DNA of 64,000 bases from Theropithecus gelada (GCF_003255815.1 NC_037682.1:6239115-6303114); one strand, 5' to 3'. Shown: positions 11,495 to 23,092, counted from the stretch's first letter. The notes: generated by a model not told the origin, from the letters alone. Translations and numbers: made by a program.

Positions 11495-11688
11495 CTGGAA
11501 GGGAAGGACAGGGCAGGAGGGTCGGAACCCGGAGTGGGCTGCGCCCCGAGGCATGGGTGCCGGGGGGCTGCAGGGAGGAGCAGAGGCGGCGGCCGGGCCG
11601 GGGCCCATCCCTGGCGGAATCGTCCCGGGGCAGAGGAGAGCGGAAGGGGAGGCCTCCGGGCGGGGCGGGGTCGGCCCGGCGCCAGTAC

Positions 11689-11877
11689 CTTGAGCTGCGG
11701 CTGCGCCCTGGGCCGGGGCGTCGGGGTCCCGGGGCGGCGGCGGGTCGGGGCGGCGGGTCCGGGCGTCGGGCCGGGTCGAGTGTGCTCTGGCTGCCTGGGG
11801 CGCTCACTGCATGGCGCGGCCGGCGGCAGGTGCGGGAGGCGCGGGCCGGGTCCCTCCACGTGTCCGCCGCCCGGGGT
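11689..11877 (-). other. GAL: GAL exon 1 (5'UTR)
   Basis: Non-coding first exon. Its 3' end is a splice donor (CTCAAG followed by GTACTG, minus strand) at 11689/11688. The 5' end is inferred as about 30 bases downstream of the TATA-like box, so it is uncertain by tens of bases. It is very GC-rich and lies inside the CpG island. Confidence 0.75.
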
Positions 11878-11900
11878 GGCCGCCGCTACAGCCGCCGCTG

Positions 11901-11910
11901 CTATTTATGC
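11901..11910 (-). promoter_or_regulatory. GAL: TATA-like box of GAL (GCATAAATAG)
   Basis: An AT-rich island in otherwise GC-rich sequence. CATAAATAG on the minus strand would place the transcription start about 25-30 bases downstream, near 11877. Confidence 0.8.
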
Positions 11911-11933
11911 GGCGCGCCCGGAGCCGCCCGGAG

Positions 11934-11941
11934 CCGCGTCA
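11934..11941 (-). promoter_or_regulatory. GAL: CRE-like site TGACGCGG upstream of the GAL TATA box
   Basis: Minus-strand TGACGCGG is a CREB/ATF half-site variant about 25 bases upstream of the TATA-like box. A CRE-like element is known for galanin promoters, in keeping with cAMP and phorbol ester induction. Binding here is inferred. Confidence 0.65.
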
Positions 11942-12370
11942 CCGGCTCAGCGCCTGCCTCCCGCGCCCTCCCCGAGCCCCAAGGGGGGCGGGAGTGACCG
12001 GAGCTCGGGTCCTCTGGGCCATCACAGGCGGGAGCGGCGGACAGCCCCCCTCATCCCGCGGGAGAGACTCCCCAGATCCGCAGAGAGAACCCCAAACGCG
12101 GCGGAAGAGACCCCAACCCCGAAAGACAGAGCCCCATCGCCCCGCGTGAGAGCCCCGAGACCCGCGGCCCAGGTCACCGCTGTGGTGGAGAGCGCCAACC
12201 CCCACTGCTTCCCCCGGGGTCCTAGCCCCAGAGCAGGCCTGACGACCCCCCACAACGTCCCGTGCCTGGGGGCTCCCTGCAGCTTCTCCTCCCAGCTCCC
12301 ACCGCTGCAAGAGCCGGCTGAACTCCGCGGCACTGGAGACCCCAGAGGGTAACCGGCAGGGACGGTCCAT

Positions 12371-14086
12371 CAGTCCGAGCCAGCCCCAGCTGGGAGGTCC
12401 TGGGGCACCCGGGGAATGGCGGGCATCACCTGGCCCTGCGCCCTGGCTGGCTTGTGCTGGGGCTGGAGCGAAGGCTCTGGCCTCGAGAGCCGTCGATGGT
12501 GGGGAGGACAGGCGTTCCCGGCTCCCTGTGCCCAGCGACCTCCCTCCTGTTTTGCTAAAAGGGGAATGTGGGTCTCATGGGCTGCTTGGCCATCCCAGTG
12601 TGGGAGCTGCGGGACCGTCCTACATCCACAGGCACCAGCTCAGAAGCTCAGCCTCAGCGCCTCCCCTGGCTCCCTGGTCCAGTTGCAAGAGGGAGCTTTG
12701 AGCAGGTCCAGCCATTGGGCAACTGGTTGGGTCCAGAGGGAGATCAGCCCAGACTTCCAGAGGCCGCCAAGGGTTGGGCGGTGGGCAGAGCAGCAGCAAG
12801 AGGCTGTCCCTGTGTCCAAGGCAAAGAAATCCCACAGGAACAAGGCCCTCCTTGGCTCCTCCATGAACCCTTCCTGAGCTGGGGCCAAGTCCAAAAACAG
12901 CCCAGCAAAGAACCCAGGCCCAGGCTGTTCCTTCACCCCGTTCACAGGCATCAGGGGAGGTACAAGTGTGGCACCTCGGGGCTTCCGAAGAGTACGGGGG
13001 TCATCTGCTAAAAACTCGCCTGACCTCCCCTACCACCGGCTAGACACCACCCAAGTCCTCAAAAGCAGCAGCTGTGTTAGGATCTCCCCACTCACTGGGC
13101 TCAATATCAGATGGGTTCATGTCAGGCGGGACCTTGGGATCCACAGGGCACAGGACAAATGATCATGACAGTGTCATCTTACATGTCCTCTACACTTTAG
13201 TCTTGGCACGTGGCTGGGGAAGGACAACTGGGCTTTCAATGGCTCTGGTGAAGGCTGCTGAGAAGGCGCAGGGCTGCAGCCTGCTGGCTGAGTGTCTGCT
13301 GTGGTTTGTGGGGGGAAGAGGGGACCGGGCTTGGGGAGGGGTCTTAGGAACAGACTCCGGCATGACAGTGGTGAGGGGTGGGGTGTTCCCAAGGGCACAG
13401 TTTGACTTCTGGTCATCCCTATTTCTTGCAGCCTGGGGAGAGAGAGTCAGGCGCAGGAGGCCCTAACCAGGACTCACAGGCTGATTTCAGAGCCCTGAAG
13501 TGGTTTCCTGCCGAGGGTGGGGGCGTGGGAGAGAGTGAGTCGCCATGGCAGTCTGTTCCAGCCCAGGGCAGAAAGACAGCTGAGAGGTGGAGGAGCAGAG
13601 GGCAGGTTCCTGTGACTCTGCAGAGAAGTGACGATGACGTCCTCTCATGCCCCATGTCCTTGTATCTAGATGACATCAGGGAGTGGGCAGGAGCTGGGCT
13701 CATGGGTGCCTCTTGGCTACCTGAGAAATACTGCAACCTTTGACCCCCGGTGGTAGTGGGAGCCCTGCTACCATCCCAGACCTCTTTCTTGCTTTTTGCT
13801 GAGAACAAATCCAGCCCAGAGTGTAGCAGGTCTTAGTCAATTCCAACCTTCTTTCTTCCATGTTAGGCCCCCTTCCGAATCCTGCCAGAGCTTGGCTACA
13901 CTTATTTTCTCTATTTACTTTGTCACAGAGGTTCTTAGTCTGTTTAAAAGAGCAGAAACTCTAAACCTAAACCCTTGAGATGGATTCAAAAAGAGACTGA
14001 AAGTTCATCCCTTAGTTGTGGGCTGAAATTTGAGGTACATTAAACTTTCAGCTGTCTTCATTTGGGCCTGGGTACTCTTTTTGCTT
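12371..14086. other. Single-copy region upstream of the GAL CpG island
   Basis: Moderately GC-rich and repeat-free. Open frames up to about 150 codons occur but show no domain or exon structure. Could hold proximal GAL regulatory sequence; nothing specific seen. Confidence 0.5.
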
Positions 14087-14101
14087 CCTTTTTTGCTTTC
14101 T

Positions 14102-14405
14102 TTTTTTTTTTTTTTTTTTTTTTGAGACGGAGTCTTGCTCTGTCACCCAGGCTGGAGTGCAGTGGCCGGATCTCAGCTCACTGCAAGCTCCTCCTCTCGG
14201 GTTCACGCCATTCTCCTGCCTCAGCCTCCCGAGTAGCTGGGACTACAGGCACCCGCCACTTCGCCCGGCTAGTTTTTTGTATTTTTTAGTAGAGACGGGG
14301 TTTCACCGTATTAGCCAGGATGGTCTCGATCTCCTGACCTCGTGATCCGCCCGTCTCGGCCTCCCAAAGTGCTGGGATTACAGGCTTGAGCCACCGCGCC
14401 CGGCC
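14102..14405 (-). mobile_element. Young AluY of Old World monkey type, perfect TSD
   Basis: Full-length. Flanked by CCTTTTTTGCTTTCT at 14087-14101 and 14406-14420 with no mismatch. Carries the GGCTTGAGCCACCGCGCCC end typical of this lineage. Confidence 0.97.
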
Positions 14406-14431
14406 CCTTTTTTGCTTTCTAAGAAACTCAG

Positions 14432-14728
14432 GCTGGGCACGGTGGCTCACACCTATAATCCCAGCACTTTGGGAAGCTGAGGTGAGTGGATAGATCACTT
14501 GAGCCCAGGAGTTCAAGACCAGCCGGGGCAACATAGCAAGACCTCATCTCTACTAAAAATAAATAAATAAATAAATATTTTTTAAAAATCAGACGAGCGT
14601 GGTGGCACGCGCCTGTAGTCCCAATTACTCAGCTCAGGAGGTGAGGTGGGAGGATCACCTGAGCCCAGGAGGTTGAGGCTACAGTGAGCCACAATGAAGC
14701 CCGCACTCCAGCATAGGCAACAGTGCAA
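14432..14728 (+). mobile_element. Alu with microsatellite tail
   Basis: Old Alu (GGCTGGGCACGGTGGCTCAC) with an AAATA expansion in its middle A-rich linker at about 14559. Its poly(A) end has become a long purine tract. Confidence 0.93.
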
Positions 14729-15076
14729 GACTCAACAGAAAAGAAAAGAAAAGAAAAGAAAAGAAAAGAAAAGAAAAGAAAAGAAAAGAAAAGAAAAGAA
14801 AAGAAAAGAAAAGAAAAGAAAAGAAAAGAAAGGGAGGGGAGGGGAGGGGAGGGGAGGGGAGGGGAAGGGAAGGGAAGGGAAGGAGAGAGAGAGAAGGGAA
14901 GAAGAAGGAGAAGGAGAAGAGGAGGAGAAGGAGGAGGAAGAGGAGGAAGAAGAGGAGGAAGAGGAGGAGAAGGAGGAGGAGGAAGAGGAAGAGGAGGAAG
15001 AAGAGGAGGAGGAGGAGAAAAGAGAAAAAGGAAGGAAAGTGAGGAAAGAGAAAGGAAAGGAAGAAAAAGAAATTTC
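14729..15076. repeat. Polypurine tract: (AAAAG)n, (GGGGA)n, (GGA/GAA)n
   Basis: About 345 bases with almost only A and G on the plus strand. About 20 AAAAG units pass to GGGGA/GGGAA units and then to GGA/GAA triplets. Extra open reading frames here are low-complexity artefacts. Confidence 0.97.
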
Positions 15077-15079
15077 AGG

Positions 15080-15850
15080 GTAGGTTATCTGGTAAGAGCC
15101 TCCTTATTAAAAACACATTAAGCAACTGGAAGCAAATCTTCACATGTATTTGGAATTCATTTAAGAAAGTTCCACTGAATAATTAGACACATGTATTCAA
15201 AATAAATATGCCCATGCCTGCTTCCTCCAGGTTCCTAAGTTCTTTTGCCTCTTGGGATGACACCCACAGTCTTGCTTCCCACTTCGTCTGGGTGAGTGGG
15301 TCTCTGTATAAACCCTGGCTGGGACCCTGGCCTGGAAGTGCGGTGACCACAGGAAGGCTACAGACAAGCAAGGCAGTGGCCTGAAGGCGTGCTGGGGTTT
15401 CCTGAGGTCGGGAGATTCATTTGGACAAATGAGGCCAGCGCACCTGGGATGACAGACACCTACCTGCCTCCCGGCACAAGCTGTGCTGGAACCACAGCCA
15501 GTGTGTTAATGGCTCTTTGCTCAGTAACGACCCAATGGCGGTCATTGTCAACCTGTCATCTTGAAGACAGCCCGGTGTGCGGCAGACAAAGTGGGTCACC
15601 ATTAGAGTAATGGAAATCAAGCCGAAAGCCTAATGTCCCCCGCTGCCTTCGAGCCAGCCCATCCTCCTTAGAAGCCCTGTCCACCGCCAGGGAAACCCGC
15701 CCTGAAGCTGAGAACTCAAGCAAGGGTCAAGGGTCACCTGGGCCATGCCCACTGCATGGGAGCTCAACCGTGCATTGCCTGGCAGTGGAGCTGCAGCAGC
15801 CAAATCAGCAGCAGGGTCCCTGTGCTCACGGAGTTAGACCCTCACGAGAC
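15080..15850. other. Single-copy region
   Basis: No repeat or gene recognised apart from short open frames. Confidence 0.5.
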
Positions 15851-15856
15851 CCAATA

Positions 15857-16528
15857 CAGTTGGCCGTCTGGATCTGTGGGTTCCCTGGCTGCGGGTTCAA
15901 CCCACTGTGGACTGGGTCCTTGCAGGTAGGCCCAGGACGGGTTTGTCTGTACTGAACACTACAGACTTTTTTCCTCGTCATTATTTCCTAAACAATACAG
16001 TATAGCAACCATTTATGTAGCATTTACATTATACTCAGTATTATAAGTAATCTAGAGATGATTTAAAGCATATGGGAGGGCCAGACGCGGTGGCTCATGC
16101 CTATAATCACACTTTGGGAGGCCGAGGCGGGCAGATCACTTGAGGTCAGGAGTTCGAGACCAGCCTGGCCAACATGCCAAAACCCTGTCTCTACTACCTA
16201 TACAAAAACGTAGCCAGACGTGGTGGCAGACGCCTGTAATCCCAGCTACTCAGGACGCTGAGGCAGGAGAATCACTTGTAAACCTGAACCCGGGAGGCAG
16301 AGGTTGCAGTGAGCCGAGATGGCACCACTGCACTCCAGCGTCTGGGTGACAGAGACTCCATCCCAAAAAGAAAATAAAATAAAAAATAAAGCATATGGGA
16401 AGATGTGTGTAGGTTATATGCAAATACGATGCCATTTTATATAAAGGACTTGAGCATCCACAGATTTTGGTATTTGCATGGCCAGGGGTTTCCTGGAACC
16501 AACCCTCGTGGACATGGGGGGCCGACTA
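15857..16528 (+). mobile_element. MER2 (Tigger-type DNA transposon), split by an Alu
   Basis: Left end CAGTTGGCC and right end GGCCGACTA form terminal inverted repeats and are flanked by TA at 15855-15856 and 16529-16530, the Tigger target. Internal segments (GTACTGAACACTACAGAC; TTATATGCAAATACGATGCC; GACTTGAGCATCCACAG) match MER2 as I know it. Non-autonomous, no transposase. Strand label is arbitrary. Confidence 0.93.
16079..16387 (+). mobile_element. Alu inserted in MER2
   Basis: Full-length with A-rich tail. Flanked by AAAGCATATGGGA at 16065-16077 and 16388-16400, which are MER2 sequence. Confidence 0.95.
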
Positions 16529-16530
16529 TA

Positions 16531-19096
16531 TGCAACAAATGGTTATCGTACAAATAACCACCCGTTGTCGTGGGAAGGAGATGCATGGATTAAGGGAGCT
16601 GAACCTGACAGGTGAGCAGGACTGACCAGGTACAGAATGAGGCCCAGCACCCTCCAGGTGGAGGGGGTTACACAGGTGCGCCCCCTTTTTGGTCCTTTTC
16701 CAAAACTTCCTTCTTCCTGCTGCCTGGAGTATGGACATGAAGGCTGGAGGTGGGCAACCAATTTGGACCATGAGGTGATGGCTTCAGGTGACACAGCAAG
16801 GCCGAGGGAGCCTGGGTCCCAGTGACCCTGAGCCTGGTCCCTGGGCTACACAATTCCAAGTTTGTTTCACAACAGAGGGGAAGAAGCATCTCTCTTATTT
16901 AAGCCAATGGCCTGTAGGGGTTTTCCATCACGTGCGGTTGGAATTGTTCCAGTCAGTTTCACGCTGGTCAACAAATGTTCGATGAATGAATGAACAAATA
17001 AAAACACGTGAGAGGGTACGCCACCTCCACCACTGCTGAGGAGCTCATGCTGCAAGATGGGCTCATAAAAGGGAGGGATTTGCACGATAACGTGACGAAT
17101 GATATACCACCTACCAGTCCCATGATGACCTCATTACTACTCAAGAAATAAGGAAATGGCTCGATGATCTAAAATTGGCTTTTCTTTGACCCTGCGAATG
17201 TCTGTGTCCTCGACTCCCCCATTCCCTGATTTCCACGCCACCCAGCCCCACTCCAATAACACAGCAGTCATGAAAAAAGACCCTAGAGTCGCTCCCCTAA
17301 AAAAAATTAGTAGCTGGCAAAGGATATGGCTAAAGTGAAAGTTCTATCAATGGATAGAATTATACCATTCTATGAATGAGTTTTTAGTATATGTATTCAA
17401 TTATTCGATAGAACCTTGTTAAATGGGTTCATTATACAGATGAAGATCTGTTCCATTCACAGAAACAATTGGGTGCTTTTACTAAGGGGTTAAGGTAGTA
17501 AAAATTGGAGTTTCAAGTGCAAGCTGAGAAGGAAGAAAAGGAGGAAGAGCAAGTTTTGGAGGTTTGAGGACACTGAGTAACAGAATTCCATCTTTAAAGC
17601 AGCCTTCCGGAAGATTCCTCCTGCATGCATCTTGCTGTCCAGAGTCATACCCGGCCACAACGGAGGCTTGGAAACAGGGTCCTTTATTCTGGATGGTGTT
17701 GAGCTCAATGGGGTTCTGGAGCTAAAGGAGGAGGGGGACATGGGATGTTGGTGTAGGCCGGTACAGGTTCTGCCGCAGGCAGGGTCCTACGTCCGTGTGT
17801 TTTCATGGTTGTAAATTTTGGTAAAATGTGAAAGTAAGCCATAACCACAGCTAGTTAAGACCTGTCTCTTGGCACATCACTTCCTCAGTTTCCCCTCATA
17901 CCGCGTCGTGTTGGAAAGGCCGCAGGCACTTCTGGGCTCTTTAAGGGGATGTTAGATTGGGGATGCATTTAGTTCTGGATCATGGGGGCTGTATTTATAG
18001 CCACCTATATATACATAGGGTGTATTGATCTCACTTGCACAGACGATTGAAGTGCTGCTTCCTGTCTGCTGTGGGAATAGTTCTAGGAGTGCCCCACTGC
18101 CCACGCACCCACTCCCCAGCACTGGAACGTGTGCTGTGTGGCACGCAGCCTGCAGCGCTGGTGGCACAGTCCCTCGTGGAAAGCTGTCGTCTCCCAGGGA
18201 GATGGGCTTGAAACAAGCCTGGGGTCACTCGGAGAATTCGGAGAGCTGCATCTTTGAAAGGTGTTCAGTTAGCTTTCTATTAGTGGACACCCTCTACCAG
18301 CGTCTTGGGAGCCACGGTGGCCTCTCGGGAAGCCCCCGCAACCTCCCACCCCAGACGCAGTTCCACGCAAGCTCAACACTCCCCTCCAATTCCAGGGCGA
18401 GTGGAGGGAACGTTGCTTTTGATGTCTTGCTTTGCTCAGCTCACAAGTCCTGGGCTCTTTTGCTGGATCCATCCTTGTCTGCAGTGTGGCACTCTCGCCT
18501 CCCTAAACCCACCACCTGCATCTTCTTTCTCCCACAGACCACCCCCGGCCCACTCCTTCACTGCCCTGGGCTCTGTGCCAGGGAAGCCTCTCCTTCCCAG
18601 CCCCCAGCCCCGCCCCCCACCATGCCGCCTCCCCTCCCGCTCCTTGGTGAACTCATCCCACGGGAGGCGGGCTTCCTCAGGGAGCTCCTTGCTGGTCAGA
18701 GGCAGGGTCACAGCCAGGAGTATGTGAATCCACCTGTGCCCTGGGTGACTCATCCAGCTGGGGGTTTTCTGGGCAGCTCGGCCTGGAGGAAGAGGGGCTG
18801 CTAATGGCCTCGCCAGAGGCTGACACCTGCAGTTGGGAGGGGTGCGGACGGGAAGTTGGTGACTCAGCGGCAGGCCCTGGACAGCTGCCCCTGTTTCCTG
18901 GCCCTGAGTCAGGCTCATCAGCAGCACCCAGGGCCATATGGGAACCCACCTGGCTACCAGGATGGGGGTGTGCAGGGGGACAGGTGGCTGGGGGGCCACA
19001 AGGAGGGCCAGTGGGAATTGAGAGAGGCGCTTCCACCTGGGGGCCTGAGCTGTGCAGGAAATGCTCTGACCTGCTTCTCAGAGACCCAGAATACTT
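16531..19096. other. Single-copy region without a recognised gene
   Basis: AT-rich around 17,100-17,500 and 17,800-18,050; GC-richer from 18,050. The longest frame (18025-18804, plus, 259 codons) is proline/serine-rich with no domain or homologue I recognise. No repeat family assigned. Confidence 0.5.
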
Positions 19097-19391
19097 TTTT
19101 TTTTTTTTGAGAAACAGTCTCTCTCTGTTGCCCAGATTGGAGTGCAGTGGCACAACCTCGGCTCACTGCAACCTCCGCCTCCCGGGTTCAAGAAATTCTC
19201 CTGCCCCAGCCTCCCGAGTAGCTGGGATTACAGGCACCTGCCACCACGCCTGGCTAATTTTTGTGTTTTCAGTAGAGACGGAGTTTCACCGTGTTGGCCA
19301 GGCTGGTCTTGAACTCCTGACCTCAGGTGATCCACCCACCTCAGCCTTCCAAAGTGCTGGGATTACAGGCATGAGCCACTGTGCCCAGCCC
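19097..19391 (-). mobile_element. AluS-type, minus strand
   Basis: T run, CAGTCTCTCTCTGTTGCCC through GAGCCACTGTGCCCAGCC. Confidence 0.95.
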
Positions 19392-20160
19392 CAAAATACT
19401 TTAAAGGACTAAAAAGTGATGAGTATTTAAAAACCTCTTGGTGAAGTCCAATCCAGCCCCCATGCCAGGTGTGACTGGCCAGCTCTCCAGGTGCGCCCCT
19501 CACATCCCTGTCACTGCTCACCCCTCCCTCCGAGGGCGTCCACCGTCAGACTTCTCGCAGCAGCGACTCACCGGGCCTGCTTCTAAACGTTCAGTGATGG
19601 GCTTGCAGTGTTTCTGGTTACTGTCTGCTTCCTCTCTCCCCGTTTTTGTCTGGGGTCGTCCTCTCTGTTGCTTCCTGTCGCTGTAAATCCAGAACCAGGC
19701 GCATTTCGGCAGCTGACCCCACGGATGGAGTCGGCCGCCATTCTGAGCTGCTGCTCCCTATCTCTCAGAGGGTGACAGCATCGCCCCATTTGTCTCCAGC
19801 TCATCGGGTTTGGTGGACAGTGGTTGAATCCCATCAGTTAGGAGGCACCAGATGCACAGGTCGCTGTGGCTCGGCATCACTGGGAGGGAAGAGGTGTTAG
19901 GAAGAGCTAAGGCTCTTCCAGATCAATCCACTCGCTGTGCGGTACCGACCATGTCCTCCTGGAAGGAGGGGCCCCCTGAGGAGGGTCACCTGCCAGGCTC
20001 CCTGGCGCTGACCAGTAGCCCCACCCCCAGGAAGCTCACCAGCTGGTGGTGATTTTGGACGTGGACTGACTGGAGACATTTCTTCCCCACACCATCCCCC
20101 AGCCCAGGTGAGTCAGGTTGGATGGAATCAGCCTTTGCTCATCCTCAGACCTAGCAGAGG
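19392..20160. other. Single-copy region
   Basis: No feature recognised. Confidence 0.5.
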
Positions 20161-20162
20161 AA

Positions 20163-20312
20163 ATCACGTAGAGGCCTGAGATGCCCGGGCTCAACCCTGG
20201 CCTCAGCACTCACAGCTGTGCGGCCTTGAGCCTGCGCTAAGCACCACTGCCGCACCTTGAACTACCCCACAGGGTCTCTGTAGAAACTAAATGAGGCGGG
20301 GACAGTTCAGCC
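20163..20312 (+). mobile_element. MIR fragment
   Basis: Reads through the MIR core order: CTCAACCCTGGCCTCAGC, CAGCTGTGCGGCCTTGAG, then CAGGGTCTCTGTAGAAACTA and AAATGAGG. Diverged. Confidence 0.7.
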
Positions 20313-20337
20313 AGCACAGGGCTTTAAAGGGGCCACC

Positions 20338-20400
20338 CTCTGCACTCCATCCTGGGCAACAGAGCAAGACTCTGTCTCAAACAAACAAACAAACAAAAAA
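20338..20400 (+). mobile_element. 3' Alu fragment with (CAAA)n tail
   Basis: Only the last 45 or so bases of an Alu (GCACTCCATCCTGGGCAACA) followed by AAAC units. Confidence 0.85.
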
Positions 20401-20776
20401 CTTCAGCAAATGTGTATTCTTCCAAATGTGTCTGAGTTTTCACTGCAGTTATACATGCAATTAAAAAAAAAAAAAGCTAAATGAAATTTTGCTGTGCTTA
20501 TTTTTCTACAACTTGCCCCTGATTTTATACATCTCAGGTGTCTTTCCAGGTGAGGACTGCTGTTTTCTTTCCACGAGCCAGGCATTACTTCACTCTGTGG
20601 ATGATACTCCCAATTTACCTCCCTCCAGCCAGAGTCATTCACGTGGTTCCCGGTGTCCTGGGATATAACAGATGTCCTCACGCAGAAGCCTTCCGGAATC
20701 CGGTGCTGGCATTTTAGCCTGGGACCAGAGGACACAAGGTGTGCACACTTCAACCTTTGTTAGAAACGACCAAATT

Positions 20777-21088
20777 TGGCGGGGTGTGGTGGGTCACACT
20801 TGTAATCCCAGCACTTTGGGAGGCCGAGTTGGGCGAATCACCTGAGGTCAAGAGTTCGAGACCAGCCTGGCCAACATAGCGAAAACCCATCTCTACTAAA
20901 AATACAAAAATTAGCCGGGTGTGGTGGCGGGCGCCTGTAATCCCAGCTACTCAGGAGGCTGAGGCAGGAGAATGGCGTGAACCCGGGAGGCGAAAGTTGC
21001 AGTGAGCTAAGGTCGCACCACTGCACTCCAGCCTGGGGGACATAGCAAGACTCTGTCTCAAAAAAAAAAAAAAAGAAAAGAAAAAAAA
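20777..21088 (+). mobile_element. AluS-type, plus strand
   Basis: Starts near GGCGGGGTGTGGTGGGTCAC and ends in an A-rich tail with G interruptions. Confidence 0.93.
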
Positions 21089-21221
21089 ACTACCAAATTA
21101 CCTTCTGGAAAGCCTGCACCCATTTACAGCCTCTTGGAGTCTAAGTGCTTCTTTCCCCAAACCCCCAGCTGGATGCTAGCAAACTTTTAACATTTTCACC
21201 AGTCTGACGAGCGAGACTGTT

Positions 21222-21375
21222 GTCGTCAGCCTGGGCCACCATAGCAAAGTACCACAGACCAGGCAGCTTGAACAATAGAAATGCACCATCTCACAGTTCT
21301 GGAGGCTGGAAGTCCAAGATCAAGGTGTCAGCAGGGTGGGTTGCTTCTGAGGGCCATCAGGGGAAATCTGCTCTA
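21222..21375 (-). mobile_element. MaLR LTR fragment (MST/MLT1-like), antisense
   Basis: Contains CATAGCAAAGTACCACAGAC and CACAGTTCTGGAGGCTGGAA, the reverse complement of the 3' part of MST/MLT1 LTRs. Truncated where an old L1 begins. Confidence 0.6.
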
Positions 21376-21384
21376 TTTGCCTGT

Positions 21385-22030
21385 TCTGGACATTTCGTAT
21401 AAATGCAATCCTGAAATCTATGGCCTTTTAGGTCTGGCTTCTTTCACTCAGCATGTTTTGAGGTTCACCCATGTTGTAGCCTGAATATTTCATTCCTTGT
21501 CATGGCTGAGTAATATTCTGTTACATGGATAGACCACTTTGTTTTTTGTTTTTTGTTTTGAGATGGAGTTTCACTCTTCTTGCCCAGGCTGCAGTGCAAT
21601 GGCACAATCTCAGCTCACTTCAATATCCACCTCCCGGGTTCACGCCATTCTCCTGCCTCAGCCTCCCGAGTAGCTGGGATTACAGGCACCCGCCACCACG
21701 CCTGGCTAATTTTTGTGTTTTTAGTAGAGATGGGGTTTCTCCATGTTGGTCAGGCTGGTCTCAAACACCCGACCTCTGGTGATCTGCCCACTTCGGCCTC
21801 CTAAAATGCTAGGATTACAGGCATGAGCCACCACGCTCGGCCGGATAGACCACTTTTTCTCCATGCATCAGCTGATCAACACTTGAGTTGCTTCTCCCTT
21901 TGGCATTTATGAAGACTGCTGCTATGAACATTTGTGTTCAAGCATCTGTTTGGACATCTGTTCTCAATTGCTATACCTAGGAAGTCAGTTGCTGGGTGAT
22001 ACAGTAGTTCTATGTTTAAGGAACATTATT
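21385..22030 (-). mobile_element. Old L1 (L1M) 3' fragment, antisense, split by an Alu
   Basis: Antisense of the end of L1 ORF2: CACTCAGCATGTTTTGAGG, TGGCTGAGTAATATTCTG, GACTGCTGCTATGAACATT, GTCAGTTGCTGGGTGATAC. Both sides of the Alu read on continuously. Confidence 0.8.
21541..21842 (-). mobile_element. Alu inserted in the L1M fragment
   Basis: Flanked by GGATAGACCACTTT at 21527-21540 and 21843-21856, perfect. Confidence 0.95.
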
Positions 22031-22486
22031 TAAATGTTTGATAATTTGTTCATCATAGATATTTCACATTAATTTGGACTTACAAATATTGCACTGAAAT
22101 ATTATTTATCCTGATCACTGAGTTTTTTTGGCACCCTGCACGTTTTGTACCCAAGGCAAGAGCCTCACTCACTCAACCCAATCGAACTCCCTAGCGCCCG
22201 TCTGCAAGGGAAGAGAGGACAAAGCTGTTTCTAGGAGGCAAAGACACCTGGGTGATTCTGCACTTGCTGTTTCCTCTGTCTAGAACATTCCTCTCTCTAG
22301 AACATCCTTCCTGTTTAGGGTGACCAGCCATCCCCGTTCCCCCAGCCAGAAACCCCTGAGGAGTTTCCTAGGACACAGAATTTTCCAGGTGAAAATCAAA
22401 AAGTCCCAGGCAAAGCGGGACAGTGGGTCACTAATTCCCATCAAATCTCTACCGGCTGCTCTCTCGCCTTCTTTGAAAATCTGGTG
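22031..22486. other. Single-copy or unassigned old sequence
   Basis: AT-rich to 22,130, then mixed. No gene or repeat family recognised. Confidence 0.45.
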
Positions 22487-22488
22487 GC

Positions 22489-22789
22489 CAGGCACTGTGG
22501 CTTATGCCTGTAATCTCAGCACTTTGGGAGGCCGAGGCGGGCAGATCACCTGAGGTCAGGAGTTCAAGATCAGCCTAACCAATATGGCAAAACCCCATCT
22601 CTACCAAAACACACACAAAAAATTAGCCAGGCATGGTGGCAGGCACCTGTAGTCCCAGCTACTGGGGAAGCTAAGGCAGGAGAATTGCTTGAACCTGGGA
22701 GGTAGAGGTTGCAGTGAGTTGAGATCCTACCATTGCACTCCGGCCTGGGCAACACAGCAAGACTCAAAAAAAAAAAAAAAAAAAAAAAG
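22489..22789 (+). mobile_element. Alu, plus strand
   Basis: Starts CCAGGCACTGTGGCTTATGC and ends in a run of about 24 A. A second Alu follows 22 bases later. Confidence 0.94.
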
Positions 22790-22811
22790 GGAAAGGAAAG
22801 AGAGTCTGGTG

Positions 22812-23092
22812 GCAGGGCATGGTGGTTCATGCCTGTAATCCCAGCACTTTGGGAGGCCAAGGCGGGTGGATCACTTGAGGTCAGGAGTTCAAGACCAGCG
22901 TGGCCAACATAGCAAAACCTAGTCTCTACTAAAAAAAATACAAAAATTAGCCAGGCATGGTGGCATGAGCCTGTAGTACCAGCTACTGGGGAGGCTGAGG
23001 CAGGAGAATGACTTGAATCCAGGAGGCACGGTTTGCAAGTGAGGCAAGATCATGCCATTGCACTCCAGCCTGGGCAACAGAGCGAGACTCCA
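22812..23092 (+). mobile_element. Alu with giant purine tail
   Basis: Starts GGCAGGGCATGGTGGTTCAT region and ends GAGCGAGACTCC, then passes into GAAA/GA/GGAA repeats. Confidence 0.93.

Larger units (their letters stand above)
11030..12370. promoter_or_regulatory. CpG island over the GAL promoter and exons 1-2
   Basis: Dense CpG and GC-rich repeat-free sequence surrounds exons 1 and 2 and extends about 490 bases upstream of the inferred start. This is the only clear CpG island in the window. Edges are judged by eye. Confidence 0.85.

Noticed and set aside
11118..11807. 229-codon minus-strand frame across GAL exon 1, intron 1 and exon 2
   Set aside because: Different frame from preprogalanin and crosses real introns; a CpG-island artefact.
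11275..12352. Plus-strand frames of 240 and 325 codons opposite GAL exons 1-2
   Set aside because: GC-rich CpG-island sequence suppresses stop codons; Arg/Gly/Pro-rich with no domain, and antisense to a well-supported exon.
14694..15121. Lys/Glu-rich frames of about 130 codons
   Set aside because: Translation of the polypurine tract.
18025..18804. 259-codon plus-strand frame
   Set aside because: Proline/serine-rich in GC-rich single-copy DNA; no splice, promoter or domain evidence and a competing frame overlaps it.
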